From Plumapathes pennacea (lineage: Eukaryota; Cnidaria; Anthozoa; Antipatharia; Myriopathidae): 64,000 bases of DNA. The notes under the pieces were generated by a model. It saw only the letters and a program-made list of their open reading frames with translations, was not told the DNA's origin and searched no databases. Below, one piece after another: positions 58,301 through 64,000 of this stretch (positions within the stretch are counted from its first letter, which is position 1; every line of letters begins with the position of its first letter). A program made the translations under genes and the position numbers. The stretch is taken from assembly GCA_964036295.1 (NCBI GenBank), contig OZ038465.1, positions 15,057,667-15,121,666 of the forward strand, in the 5' to 3' direction.

Positions 58301-58400
58301 ATTGTCAGCGGCAAGACTGTTAAAGACGGACGTTAAAAAGACGAATACTCACCAGCAAAAACAAGCTAAGATAAACGCCCCTAAACAGCGCAAAATACAT
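21223..58400 (-). CDS. PKD1: Polycystin-1 (PKD1-type), complete 29-exon gene, 4267 aa
   Basis: Giant receptor/channel-like membrane protein of the polycystin-1 family, which in animals partners PKD2-type channels, often at cilia. Exons: 58400-58353, 58270-58216, 52867-52584, 52254-52083, 51249-50845, 50422-49745, 48205-48077, 47173-47063, 45858-45653, 44883-44742, 43990-43476, 43078-42916, 42267-42107, 41445-37842, 37473-37140, 35948-35321, 35124-34915, 34302-34174, 33067-32891, 32233-31997, 30540-29950, 29596-29372, 28605-27514, 27310-26924, 25982-25679, 25374-25150, 24797-24493, 23306-23143, 22345-21223. The sum is 12804 nt, exactly 4268 codons with the stop; human PKD1 is 4303 aa. Domain order: signal peptide, F5/8C, FAMeT-like, LamG, trefoil, F5/8C, WSC, PKD, PKD array, REJ, GAIN/GPS, TM1, PLAT, ten more helices. 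Every donor is GT and every acceptor AG. Segments are described in the following entries. Expression and the precise first 5' UTR exon cannot be judged from sequence. Confidence 0.9.
22725..23142 (+). repeat. R4-type repeats filling PKD1 intron 28
   Basis: Two adjoining R4-like units rich in GGACAC and GGACGCC, then a CATA microsatellite (23087-23117), running directly up to the donor of exon 28. Confidence 0.65.
23840..23872 (-). repeat. 33-nt copy of PKD1 exon 29 inside intron 27
   Basis: Identical over 33 bases to 21850-21882 in exon 29, the part coding around LDFMFNSFK. Flanking sequence on either side does not match. Confidence 0.8.
24024..24480 (+). repeat. R2 inverted-repeat element, copy 1
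   Basis: R2 elements have inverted ends close to AGCCGTTTTCGCATGACTGTC and a CCAATCAG-rich interior. This copy runs from GCCATTTCGGATGACTGTC to GAGTCATCCAAAAACGGC and ends about 12 bp from the donor of PKD1 exon 27. Confidence 0.75.
24825..25032 (+). repeat. R1 MITE copy 3
   Basis: Full length, ending AGGAGTGAAAGGGTTAA. It lies in PKD1 intron 26; the left end is mutated (GAACCCGTTTACTCTGAAG). Confidence 0.8.
26115..26412 (-). repeat. R1 MITE copy 4, split by a nested insertion
   Basis: The R1 terminus at 26115-26132 is interrupted and resumes at 26271 after a 138-bp insert. The nine bases CTCCCAAGA occur on both sides of the insert. The far R1 end is missing. Confidence 0.75.
26133..26270. 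mobile_element. 138-bp foldback inserted in R1 copy 4
   Basis: Arms GGGCAAAAAGCGGCGGAGG and, on the other side, CTCCGCCGCTCTTTGCCC form a strong hairpin. The nine-base repeat CTCCCAAGA (26124-26132 and 26271-26279) flanks it as a target duplication. The 8-9 bp length would suit an hAT-type element. Confidence 0.7.
26731..26882. mobile_element. CTATCCAC-type MITE in PKD1 intron 24
   Basis: Inverted ends CCTGGGCCCGGCTGTTCAAA and TAAACAACCGGGACCTGG. The interior carries several copies of TATCCA/TGGATA in both orientations. Confidence 0.65.
27514..28605 (-). other. PKD1 exon 23: PLAT domain and helices 2-4
   Basis: Residues 3069-3432. The PLAT domain (about 3081-3193) is clear: YEIVVYTGFNSHAGTTSEI, LRIWHDNTGADPSWYL and WFICDRWM. 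It binds lipids or proteins on the cytosolic side. Hydrophobic helices follow near 3247-3266, 3285-3311 and 3377-3404. The loop between the last two (about 3328-3372) is strongly charged, with repeating KDNDKGNDKK-type units. Confidence 0.9.
28757..29180. repeat. 42-bp minisatellite, about 10 units, in PKD1 intron 22
   Basis: Unit contains CAGGCCTATCTGTTCCTACA then GGTCCCTTTCTCTGTACCTTG. Because 42 is a multiple of three, the array stays open in several frames on both strands (14-residue repeat). Confidence 0.9.
29372..30540 (-). other. PKD1 exons 21-22: GAIN/GPS and first transmembrane helix
   Basis: Exon 21 (30540-29950) is the beta-rich GAIN part, ending CTVYIFEASCIYMNETTG. Exon 22 (29596-29372) completes the GPS with THCLAYHMTSFAS and then TM1, VFCVVMGFFALYGILCVW (residues about 3038-3057). 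The predicted autocleavage tripeptide is His-Met-Thr at 3009-3011, where most GPS sites have His-Leu-Thr/Ser. Confidence 0.85.
31418..31758 (+). repeat. R2 inverted-repeat element, copy 2
   Basis: The most complete R2 copy: GCGCTTTTCGGATGACTGTC at the left, CGACAGTCATGCGAAAACGG at the right; PKD1 intron 20. Confidence 0.8.
32700..32803 (+). repeat. (AAC)n microsatellite
   Basis: AACAACAATAAC-type repeats in PKD1 intron 19, about 90 bp downstream of exon 19. Confidence 0.85.
33236..33365. mobile_element. 130-bp foldback in PKD1 intron 18
   Basis: Arms TACCTCGCGCGCAACAGCGA and TCGCTGTTACGCGCGAGGTA, each about 46 bp. Confidence 0.75.
33735..34111. mobile_element. Long foldback MITE in PKD1 intron 18
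   Basis: Ends GGCCCCGTCCGCACTACTCC and GGATTAGTGTGGACACGGCC, with further inverted pieces inside (GGATAAATTTG, AAAACGGATATTTTCG). TTG lies just outside both ends and may be a target duplication. Confidence 0.75.
34420..34622 (+). repeat. R1 MITE copy 5
   Basis: Full length with intact CCCTTTCACTCCCAAG start and CTTGGGAGTAAAAGTGTTAA end; PKD1 intron 17. Confidence 0.8.
35321..37473 (-). other. PKD1 exons 15-16: REJ module
   Basis: Exon 15 (37473-37140) begins MEFYWFCAKKGEG and contains the REJ signature around VSQVLSQSKGCFGYGPG. Exon 16 (35948-35321) has paired cysteines (KIGCEGRKK, AVCGTCAPG), YLWKVSEQ, and KCELTPPKGFTM. Residues about 2225-2545. This is the receptor-for-egg-jelly module found in PKD1 and its relatives. 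Confidence 0.85.
36731..36940 (+). repeat. R1 MITE copy 6
   Basis: Full length, TTAACGCTTTCACTCCCAAG to CTTGGGAGTGAACGGGTTAA, with TTAA at both ends; PKD1 intron 15. Confidence 0.85.
37842..41445 (-). other. PKD1 exon 14: giant exon with PKD-repeat array and REJ start
   Basis: A single 3604-nt exon, residues about 1024-2224. It opens with a Cys-rich LDL-A-like stretch (VCGRGADNKHCYVNGTC), then about nine Ig-like PKD repeats. Canonical cores are VDFGDGT, VDFGDGS, WVWGDGL, WDYGDGE and IDFGDGQ; others are degenerate. Each repeat ends near a V-x-A/V-x-N motif such as VTASNAV. Many N-glycosylation sequons are present. The 3' part begins the REJ region (CSYPNVTIDPETAGPNVT, then LDASTSLDPDL). Family role: stretchable extracellular rod. 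Confidence 0.9.
41474..42103 (+). repeat. R2 element, copy 3, with 32-bp tandem expansion and nested R1
   Basis: Left end GCGGTTTTCGGATAACTGTCG. Internally, a 32-bp unit (ACCAATCACAGAGGCTGTAA followed by GAAACACTGTCA) is repeated about five times at 41527-41691. R1 copy 7 splits the right half. The R2 sequence runs up to the donor of PKD1 exon 13. Confidence 0.8.
41837..42047 (+). repeat. R1 MITE copy 7, nested in an R2 element
   Basis: TTAA at both ends (41837-41840 and 42044-42047). The R2 host sequence continues on each side, so TTAA is the target duplication. Confidence 0.9.
42107..43078 (-). other. PKD1 exons 12-13: PKD1 linker region, C-type lectin absent
   Basis: Exon 12 (43078-42916) contains LKCPSSVEANVEF, like the segment before the C-type lectin of vertebrate PKD1. 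Exon 13 (42267-42107) contains GITVLIPAYHFEDDGRHVGW and leads into LQIYR, like the segment after it. No lectin lies between them; the separating intron (42268-42915) is phase 1 and holds only an R1 repeat copy and low-complexity sequence. Confidence 0.7.
42527..42722 (-). repeat. R1 MITE copy 8
   Basis: Starts TTAACTTATTCACTCCCAAG; the far end has decayed. PKD1 intron 12. Confidence 0.75.
43175..43350 (+). repeat. (TCA/TTA)n microsatellite
   Basis: ATCATC then a long TATTAT run in PKD1 intron 11. Confidence 0.9.
43476..43990 (-). other. PKD1 exon 11: WSC domain and first PKD repeat
   Basis: Residues about 744-915. The WSC part begins NYVGCSKD and has the expected cysteine ladder, including ECYCAK and CSGNLILRCGG. 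A PKD repeat follows, with VDFGENLPI in place of the usual DFGDG and closing YHSTGNFIVVGETTN. WSC followed by a PKD repeat is the arrangement of vertebrate PKD1. Confidence 0.85.
44414..44623 (+). repeat. R1 MITE copy 9
   Basis: Full length with TTAA at both ends; PKD1 intron 10. Confidence 0.85.
44742..47173 (-). other. PKD1 exons 8-10: second F5/8 type C domain
   Basis: Exons 47173-47063, 45858-45653 and 44883-44742, residues about 591-743. Signatures: LGVGSGAVSYFNIKASSE, WIPLSTDANPYLQMDL, VATKGLNAGSKPYVKTFTLS, then VFTGNTDETT and VRIHPKSWETEAALQVELFG. The intron before VFTGN is phase 0, at the position equivalent to the phase-0 intron of the first discoidin domain. Confidence 0.85.
44931..45110 (+). 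repeat. R1 MITE copy 10
   Basis: Diverged copy with weak ends, recognised by the internal GAGAATTGACAGTTCAATCA segment. It begins about 50 bp upstream of PKD1 exon 10. Confidence 0.65.
47232..47592 (+). repeat. R3 dispersed repeat, full-length copy
   Basis: From AAAGAGGTTATTACACGG to GAAGTCGTGTAATAC. The internal inverted repeat TTTTATTTTTTCGAGCCTGC / GGCGGGAAAAAATAAAA is intact. PKD1 intron 7. Confidence 0.75.
47685..47885 (+). repeat. R2 element, degenerate copy
   Basis: Retains ACCAATCAG, TTCCTGATTGGCCAGGAAT and an altered right end (ACTTGAGACTGTGAGCC). Confidence 0.55.
47923..47949 (+). repeat. (AT)n microsatellite
   Basis: About 13 AT units in PKD1 intron 7. Confidence 0.85.
48077..48205 (-). 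other. PKD1 exon 7: trefoil (P-type) domain
   Basis: Residues about 548-590, a 129-nt phase-1/phase-1 exon holding one whole module. It has six cysteines in trefoil order, with the PCGWSGITSADCLAIGCCY core. Trefoil modules are rare in polycystins as far as I know. Confidence 0.75.
48720..48766 (+). repeat. (TC)n/(TCTG)n microsatellite
   Basis: TCTCTC run followed by TCTGTCTG, in PKD1 intron 6. Confidence 0.85.
48807..49680. mobile_element. R5 long inverted-repeat element in PKD1 intron 6
   Basis: Left arm starts GAGTCAGCGGTTATTGGACA and the right arm ends TGTGCAATGACCGCTGACTC; the arms also share AAATGCATTTTCT and ACAAGAAAAAC blocks. The left arm contains the nested element at 48951-49337. 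Confidence 0.7.
48951..49337. mobile_element. 387-bp foldback nested in R5, flanked by TA
   Basis: Ends GGCCCGGTTCAGACGCCGCT and AGCGGCGTCTGAACCGGGCC are perfect inverted repeats, extending to more than 40 bp through CATGCGCCGAACCTAAT. TA lies on both sides. Subterminal CGAACCTAAT-type motifs recur inside. Confidence 0.85.
49745..50422 (-). other. PKD1 exon 6: laminin-G/concanavalin-like domain
   Basis: Residues about 322-547 in a single phase-1/phase-1 exon. LamG_3-type signatures are visible: HYWPLDKITAGSVFDLNG at the start, GDGLTVMFWVYVPD in the middle, WYHIAFTYTRTYKKLKVIVNG, and the closing LSNVAMWKKPFNLEEM. Family role: carbohydrate or ligand binding outside the cell. Confidence 0.8.
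50607..50804 (-). repeat. R1 MITE copy 11
   Basis: TTAACCCTTCCACTCCCAAG at one end; the other end is mutated. It lies just downstream of PKD1 exon 5. Confidence 0.8.
50845..51249 (-). other. PKD1 exon 5: FAMeT/Methyltransf_FA-like extracellular module
   Basis: Residues about 187-321, one exon with phase-1 borders. The tail FPFWIDLRSSRLVVGYG, then WKDPNPF and YITFKVDGG, resembles the farnesoic-acid methyltransferase-like domain (Methyltransf_FA) common in invertebrate extracellular proteins, which despite its name is usually non-enzymatic. The assignment is from pattern memory; another beta-sandwich is possible. Confidence 0.5.
51478..51612 (+). repeat. R2 element, degenerate fragment
   Basis: Retains GACCAATAAGCAGCGCGAGA and the AACCAATCAGATGGCG region only. 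Confidence 0.45.
52083..52867 (-). other. PKD1 exons 3-4: first F5/8 type C (discoidin) domain
   Basis: Residues about 36-186. Exon 3 carries the opening DYLRCSHLNVASKS and the central WYSAQNPAKDSFVKITFG and IRVMQRGG motifs. Exon 4 ends the fold with FKEIEFYHNNC. The cysteines at the two ends fit the disulphide that closes discoidin domains. The internal intron is phase 0. Family role: binding glycans or membranes outside the cell. Confidence 0.8.
52332..52506 (+). repeat. R5 fragment, unoccupied by the nested foldback
   Basis: Matches the left arm of R5 at 48.8 kb from TTGCTTTTGAGTCAGCGG to ATGCATTTTCT, without the 387-bp insert. It lies in PKD1 intron 3. Confidence 0.75.
52940..53345 (+). 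repeat. Imperfect tandem repeat, about five units of 75-105 bp, PKD1 intron 2
   Basis: Units share GAGTATATTCTAATAGCAGT, CAACTTCTGAACTGTCAAAT and GAAAGCTCTCGATGAG. Confidence 0.7.
54744..54911 (-). repeat. R1 MITE copy 12
   Basis: Truncated copy with a short internal duplication of the GACACCTTG segment; PKD1 intron 2. Confidence 0.65.
55001..56135 (+). repeat. Tandem duplication, period about 634 bp, PKD1 intron 2
   Basis: Two copies, 55001 to about 55520 and 55635 to about 56135, differ by few substitutions over more than 450 bp. The spacer of about 110 bp is not shared. Short open frames in each copy are mutually homologous but have no recognised domain. Confidence 0.8.
56420..56609. mobile_element. 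Foldback in PKD1 intron 2
   Basis: Arms GTGTAATATAGCCTCATCTA and TAGATGAGGCTATATTACAC, extending through TTGGGAGAACACGAGAGTAG and its complement. Related half-copies lie at 46255-46400 and 54590-54655. Confidence 0.75.
57690..57740 (+). repeat. A-rich low-complexity run
   Basis: About 50 bases of A with occasional G in PKD1 intron 2; a pure A run also lies at 57239-57260. Confidence 0.85.
58216..58400 (-). other. PKD1 exons 1-2: signal peptide
   Basis: Exon 1 (58400-58353) codes MYFALFRGVYLSLFLL, a classic hydrophobic signal core with one Arg. Exon 2 (58270-58216) codes QAVNVCDGDCSAESYIVP and ends in phase 1. The ATG is the only one that gives a secretion signal in frame with exon 3. The next exon is 5.3 kb away, so this start rests on splice signals, phase and the signal peptide rather than on homology. 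Confidence 0.7.
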
Positions 58401-58999
58401 GTTCAGGTTCCACGCTATTCAGTAAGCTGCCACAACAAAATCATGCCTGCCACTAAATCGCGTTTTTTTTTTCTCCTCTCGACGTTGCAAAAGCATACAG
58501 CGTATGGCGAATAAATTGACCACACTGAAAAGTTGGCCTGGATACGAATACCCTCAAAAGCTAGGGCAAACAACAAATGAAACCACAATTGACGAAGACA
58601 GGTGCTTCAACAACAGGGAGTCAACCGTGTTAACGTAAATGAAAGCAATGCCATGCGCGCCCCAGTCATAAAAAATCCTTCTTTTTAAGTGGTAGATTTT
58701 CTATTGATTTTTTTCCTACCGCAGCTGGATTAGGCTCAGCCTGGTAGATTCATTTTGATTCTTCTTTTTTTTCGGTTTGATTACTGTGGTCAACCGCCGT
58801 GCTGGTGTCAGAACAACGCAATTAAACCTGCGGGACCTAAATATATGGAATTCAACTAATCTATTTATTATGAAAACACTTCGACATATTGAGTTTACAG
58901 TTTTAAAATGCGGGTTAGACGCAGGTTTAAAGATAAAAAAAAAAGGATTGTGTAGGACAGAAAGGATTGTAAACTGGCCAAACACACAAATGTCAGTCA

Positions 59000-59230
59000 C
59001 TATATTTGCTTCTGTGAGGGCAGAGTCGGTGGTGATGGAAAACTGTTTACATCGCGGAGGCGAACCGAATTAAGCGATCGATCAATGGCTGCTCGTATCG
59101 ACTTGAGCGAAGGTGCCGTCTTGTTCCCTTTGCCGTTGTGTAAAAACACTTGAGACATGCAGTTTTTCCTCTTTGTCCATTCTTTAATTAGTGTTGTATA
59201 AATTTGTCTCACCCGGGACTTGCAAGCCAC
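59000..59230 (-). other. Small unidentified open frame upstream of PKD1
   Basis: 76 codons from an ATG, beginning MACKSRVRQIYTTLIKEWT and containing APSLKSIRAAIDRSLNS. That pattern weakly recalls the N-terminal SAM-like part of tyrosine-recombinase-like DUF3504 proteins, so it may be a transposon relic. Function not claimed. Confidence 0.2.
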
Positions 59231-60123
59231 TCTGAAAAAGTTGTGAAATCTGAAAAAACTTTCTCGACATTACTTCGTCGCTCACGCGTTCATTGACCAT
59301 ATTTGTCCACCTATTGGATATGAGCTGATAACCCATGTACAAGGAACCAATCAAAGCCTAGAAATCCAATATCTAATGGTCCAGTTTTTAATAATTAACA
59401 AGTATCACAAAGTGGCAAACAAAACCCACAACTTATCATTCATTAATGGCACTTGACAATACCACCTCCTTTTATCACCTAGACTAATTTACTGTCCAAA
59501 TTCAGTTATTTTTGATGCCAAAAGTTTGCTGACTTTTATTTCGTTTTGTTTTATAATCCATGCATATAAGAGCTATGGGTTCGAAAACTAGTTTTGTGTA
59601 TCTAGAAACAAAAGACTTGGTCATCAAATTAACTTGTGTATTTATTATGTCATGGCAATGAGAAAAAACACTCGAATTGCTTACAAAACACAATCCTAAA
59701 ATGACATAATTACGGCTAAACGGCTAAATTTATTCCTAAAAATTCGTAAAACCACAAAAGCAGACCTTGTAAAGCAGCTAAAAGTCGCTATGTAAAAAAG
59801 TTCGAAACATCCCTGCTTGTTTTTAATTCAGTCAGAACACGCTGTCTCATCAATTGCGTTCGACGTTAGGAGAACGCAACCCTAATATCAACCGGATTTG
59901 GGTACCGTGGGGTCGATGGGATGCCTGATCGAGTTGTCGAGCCTTAGCGATTTTCTGGCAAATGTTGCAGTCTTTCTGCTCATTAAGAGACCGAATGCTT
60001 ACTAGAGCAAAATAAAAGGGTCAACTTTTCAACCCCAAGACGGTATGCAAAAGATAATAGATTGAAAGGGGAGAAGGGTGTATAAAATGCTGACATGACA
60101 GTAATGGGCCAATACTGAGATAC

Positions 60124-60591
60124 CAGTGTCCTAGCGGATTTGGACCCCCCGGTCCAAATCCGCTAGCAGATACGGACCCCCAGGAGTCCAAATTCGCTAG
60201 CGGTTATGGACCCTCTCGGACTTACAACTGGCCTGTAAGCTGCAAATTAAGGTGGTACTGAAGGCTAAAGTGACCCTCTCGAATTTAAATAATGTTTACA
60301 CCTTCGAAAATGTTTACAATGCGGGAGCTTGTGTGCCAAGTTTTATGTCTATCCTGGAGAAAAACGAAACATGGCACATAAATGCACGTTCACATTTGAC
60401 CAAGAAACTACAAATATATCGGATATAATAAATCTTACACTTGAAAATCTTTTTTACACGTGAAGTTTTAGGGGGGTCCAAATCCGTGAAAGGGGGTCCA
60501 TATTCGCTAGTGGATTTGGACCGGGGGGTCCAAATTCGCTAGCGGATATGGACCGGGAGGGGGGGGGGGGTCCAAATCCGCTGTGACACTG
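60124..60591. mobile_element. GGACC-rich foldback upstream of PKD1
   Basis: Inverted ends CAGTGTC and GACACTG. Inside is a perfect hairpin at 60131-60166, arms CTAGCGGATTTGGACC around CCCC. Similar palindromes occur near the right end. Confidence 0.75.
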
Positions 60592-62758
60592 ACCTTGCGG
60601 CCTCTGTTTCATTACAACTAGGTCCAATGCAAAACCTTTCTTATGAAATCTCTGCATGCGTGTAATATTCGGTTATTCTGTATGATTTAGAGCCAATTTC
60701 CGAGGCCAACTCCCAACCCCCAACAACCATGACGTCCCCACCCCCACCCTCTCATAATGTGTTTGAGAAGTGGCAAGATGTGGGAGCAAAGATCATGAAA
60801 AACAGTTTTTAAAATGTCCTGAAAGTTACAAAACCACATTCACCCTTATTGAAGAATTTTAATGGCCTCACACTATCAATATGTTGGTTCAAATTAAATG
60901 TTTTTGGTCTTTATTTATTTCAACATCTGTGAAAATAAATTGATTATTCAACTTATTTTAGTCATCTATGATTAATATTTGCAATAGTGTAAACCTTTAA
61001 CATATTGGCCTTACAGTACAGCAAACAATATTATGTCCTCTTCCTGTCATAAAAACTGTATATATTTAAATAGCTATATCAGGGCCTAGTTGTTCAAAAT
61101 GATAAGGCTAACTTTAGAATATGGCTGAGCTTTTTTGTCACCTTGATCCTAAATAATGGAAGTTTCAATGATTTCACATCACAACTTCCTTGATAGGTCA
61201 GGACAATCTGTACCTTACATAGTTAGTCTTTAATCAAAACCATGCAGTTTGTTGGCCAAGAAGTTGAGCAGATGATATTGGTTAATCCTGGATTAGCTTA
61301 ATCAAGCATTGAAAAACCAGCCTAGTCCTATACAAGTCAAAAAAAAAATCCCCATGATTGTACAGCAGGATGGTCTACAGTACATGCAGTTTGCAGATTT
61401 ACCATTTGGCTTCATACACATGCAAATAGTGGGCACTTACTTAAAAAGTAAATTACTATATATTGCATTTTAGTAGTATTACTAGCCCATACATGTATAT
61501 ACCTCAGCCTATAAAGCCATGGAAAGGGTGTTGACATTAAAGACCGATAACCCAATATTTGCCTTACACTGGGACATAGATCATTAGAAATACTTTGCAA
61601 GCAGAGAAAAACTAAATAGCTTTATGGTTGGACATCATTTCACGACCGATATTGATGGTTCGCATTCAATCCCTGAGGATTTAGAATACAAAGAATGGCC
61701 ATATTGGGTGCAAGAACAATAGAAGCTAATAAGCATTGATTTCTTTTGTTAAAGTTCCACCAGCATGGCCACCAAGATGTCACATGCGAACCAAGAATTA
61801 AGTGCTGCAAAAGGACTACAGTTGGTTGCATTTAGCAAGCAAATAAAAGTTTGCTAAGCCAAAAATTCTCCCAGCCTCCTTCCACACATATTCTTTGTGT
61901 CATGTACTGTGTATTAAGAATCTGGATTCATTTGGCTAGTTGCCAGGTTCACTTTTCACTTTTCACAGAATTTTTTCAACTCTGGTGAGTTAATTCTTTA
62001 ATAAATATAAAATCACACACACTTGTAAAAAACCTTGCTGCCACCACTATAAAATGTATTTTAACACACTTTCAGCTTCATCCTTTATTCAGTCTGACGT
62101 TTCCTAGACAACCCTTTGTAGCTCAAATGAATGTAGCTGATCTTTCTGTCAACAACTAGGAAAAGCAATATTTTATGAAAAAGCTGGGAAACACATTTTT
62201 TACATTGTTCAAATATACTGGATAAATATATGGCCACCAGAAAATAAGACATATTGTCATGATTTAAGTATTAAAATGGTGTATAGTGGGGGCCATTTCT
62301 TTCTGCAACATTTATTGGGTAAGGTGTAGAGATTACAATGTAGACAACCTTTCGTATTTCCTTGTGTACAAGTGGCACTTTTCCAGGGCTTACACATTTA
62401 GAATTTGTGAATTAAAGTTGAGTTGGAAGTTCAGGATCAGCTTTCCAACTTTTCAGTCTTGAGTTTTCTCAATGAAAAACTAGCACTATAGAGAATTAGA
62501 TTTGACTGTGTCAATGTGGAGAAAGAAGTATAAAATGAATTGACTAGGGGCCAATGTGTGAAATTTAGTTGCCTTAAAAGAATGGAAGCTGACATTTCAA
62601 GCACTGTAGCCTTTCATTGGAGCAAATTAGTATATTGAGTTTTCTCTGTCTTACTTGGTAATGCTCTTATCGTTCAGATATGTACGTAGTGTCACTCATA
62701 CCCAGGGAGATATGAAAAACAGTGTAACATCTTACTGCACCTGTTACATGTACAGTAC

Positions 62759-64000
62759 TTATCTTGTAAACTCTGATAATTCCTCTGCTTCCAGTGCTTC
62801 CAGGAGCCAATCCACCTGATGGAGATCATCATCTTTATCATCATCGTCCAGTGTGATGTGCTGATATTGTATTAAAGTCTTATTCTTCCTCTGTCCGTTT
62901 GCATTGGGTAGGACGACCAGACAGTGGAGAAATGCAAAGCACAGAGAATACATGCCACACACACCAGCAGCACAGCGGAAAACCACCAAGGGACCATAAA
63001 GATGATACAACAGGGCTGCTGAAATGCCACCAAGACCCTTGCCAAGCCCCAAGTAGATGAAGTTTATAAGGTTGTGCACTGTTCCTTCCATCCCTGGTAC
63101 AGACACACTTGCTGTACAAGACTTGCATGCAGACATGGAGGCGGTGTACGAGAATCCATGAAGTAACTGAACAAACACAGCAAGGAGTGGGTTGGTAATA
63201 TATGAAAAACACAGGAATCGACTTCCATAGATGATCAGCGAGAAAAACAGTAGCCAGTGATGCCCACACCAGTGCAGAAGGTAGTATGACAGGCCATGCA
63301 TCATTATTTCAGAAAGCGCCATGAAGAGTATGGCCAAACCCATGAGAGTCAGAGAGGTGTTGATATCTTGTAAATACCACATCAGGAAATTAGTGATGAG
63401 AGACTCAGCAATACCTGCCAGCCATAGGACTGCGATGAAACACAGGAAGTTCATGTCACAACATATGAGGTTGCACATGGGTCCAAATCTGCTGCGCAGT
63501 GGTGCTTGAGACTCTGAAGCCTGAAGTAATGAGGCGAGAAAAAATGCTCCTGCTCCAAACAGGGCAAAGAGATAAAAGTGTAAATAGAAACTGTTCTGTA
63601 GACCAAAACTGCAGTGGTATTGGCCAACAATTACAGTTATTACCCCTCCACCACATAACATTCCCAAAGACATCCATACTTTCCGAGTAAAATGCAAGTT
63701 TGTGTGCCGGTAGAGTACATCTGAAAACATACTGTCAGTGATTGTGGAGACCGGTGTCAAGAATGCACAAAAAAATAGGAGCAGTCCAAGTGTAGTGAAG
63801 GTACGATCCATGCGAAAGCCATAGACTTGGTACAATCTTGTGTGCGAGCTGTTCACATTCTGGCTGTCATTTGAATCTCCTAAGTCGCTACTTGTGTTAT
63901 TGGTGAGCTGTCCATGGAGCTGTGAATCATTGTAGACATGGCGCCTGTGTTTGAATGTTTGTATGATTGCAGACGCTGTGTCTTCCCTTGATGTGCTTGT
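62759..64000 (-). CDS. MFSD6: MFSD6-like major facilitator protein, C-terminal part (5' end beyond window)
   Basis: One uninterrupted open frame from the right edge to the TAA at 62759-62761, 413 codons. The frame stays open for 48 codons above the GTG at 63856, so the exon continues past base 64000. It has repeated hydrophobic helices. Matches to human MFSD6 are STITDSMFSDVLYRH, VWMSLGMLCGGGVI, NFLMWYLQDINTSLTLMG, VQLLHGFSYTASMSAC and INFIYLGLGKGLGG. These place it in the MFS_1-like/MFSD6 group of plasma or organelle membrane transporters; MFSD6L is an alternative. The tail is acidic (LDDDDKDDD). Substrate is unknown. Confidence 0.82.
   Translation of the reverse strand, partial: TSTSREDTASAIIQTFKHRRHVYNDSQLHGQLTNNTSSDLGDSNDSQNVNSSHTRLYQVYGFRMDRTFTTLGLLLFFCAFLTPVSTITDSMFSDVLYRHTNLHFTRKVWMSLGMLCGGGVITVIVGQYHCSFGLQNSFYLHFYLFALFGAGAFFLASLLQASESQAPLRSRFGPMCNLICCDMNFLCFIAVLWLAGIAESLITNFLMWYLQDINTSLTLMGLAILFMALSEIMMHGLSYYLLHWCGHHWLLFFSLIIYGSRFLCFSYITNPLLAVFVQLLHGFSYTASMSACKSCTASVSVPGMEGTVHNLINFIYLGLGKGLGGISAALLYHLYGPLVVFRCAAGVCGMYSLCFAFLHCLVVLPNANGQRKNKTLIQYQHITLDDDDKDDDLHQVDWLLEALEAEELSEFTR

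Larger units (their letters stand above)
58401..62758. other. Intergenic: polycystin 5' flank and MFSD6 3' flank
   Basis: No supported gene. It holds an unidentified open frame (59000-59230 minus), the GGACC foldback at 60124-60591 and degenerate repeat sequence near 61080-61320. AATAAA hexamers on the minus strand at 62311-62316 and 62084-62089 are candidates for the MFSD6 poly(A) signal. Confidence 0.5.

Noticed and set aside
1..64000. tRNA, rRNA or snRNA genes
   Set aside because: No cloverleaf, A/B-box pair or conserved rRNA/snRNA segment was noticed by eye on either strand; a covariance-model scan would be needed to exclude them.

Overview
This is eukaryotic, metazoan DNA: AT-rich, with small GT-AG exons scattered through repeat-filled introns. 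The proteins have clear animal orthologues, and the dense short foldback and MITE-type repeats suggest a cnidarian, most likely a stony coral. The phylum is an inference from overall look; no species is claimed. I built the gene models by hand from splice signals, reading phase and recalled human orthologues. All exon phases join in frame, and the three genes that are complete in the window sum to whole codons.

Layout, left to right. (1) 330-7312, minus: CHTF18, the large subunit of the alternative RFC clamp loader, first 16 coding exons (639 codons); its 3' part lies before base 1. (2) 7628-12808, plus: ERI2, a DEDDh 3'-5' exonuclease with a C-terminal GRF zinc finger, 9 exons, 660 aa; it shares a 315-bp divergent promoter region with CHTF18. 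(3) 14190-19702, minus: INTS15 (C7orf26), an Integrator subunit, 7 exons, 442 aa, convergent with ERI2. (4) 21223-58400, minus: a complete polycystin-1 gene, 29 coding exons over 37 kb, 4267 aa. (5) 62759-64000, minus: the C-terminal part of an MFSD6-type transporter, running off the right edge.

The polycystin gene dominates the window. From its WSC domain onward it is colinear with vertebrate PKD1: WSC, PKD, PKD array, REJ, GAIN/GPS, PLAT and an 11-helix channel-like C terminus. The vertebrate N-terminal LRR is replaced by discoidin, FAMeT-like, laminin-G, trefoil and second discoidin modules, and the C-type lectin is absent. These changes fall at phase-1 introns, which points to exon shuffling.

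The rest is a layered mobile-element landscape. It holds 13 copies of a ~205-bp TTAA-flanked MITE (called R1 here), three other dispersed families, many foldbacks, minisatellites and microsatellites. Several nested insertions can be read directly with their target duplications or an empty site. Two short pieces of polycystin exon sequence also occur as stray copies, one inside an intron and one 9 kb away.
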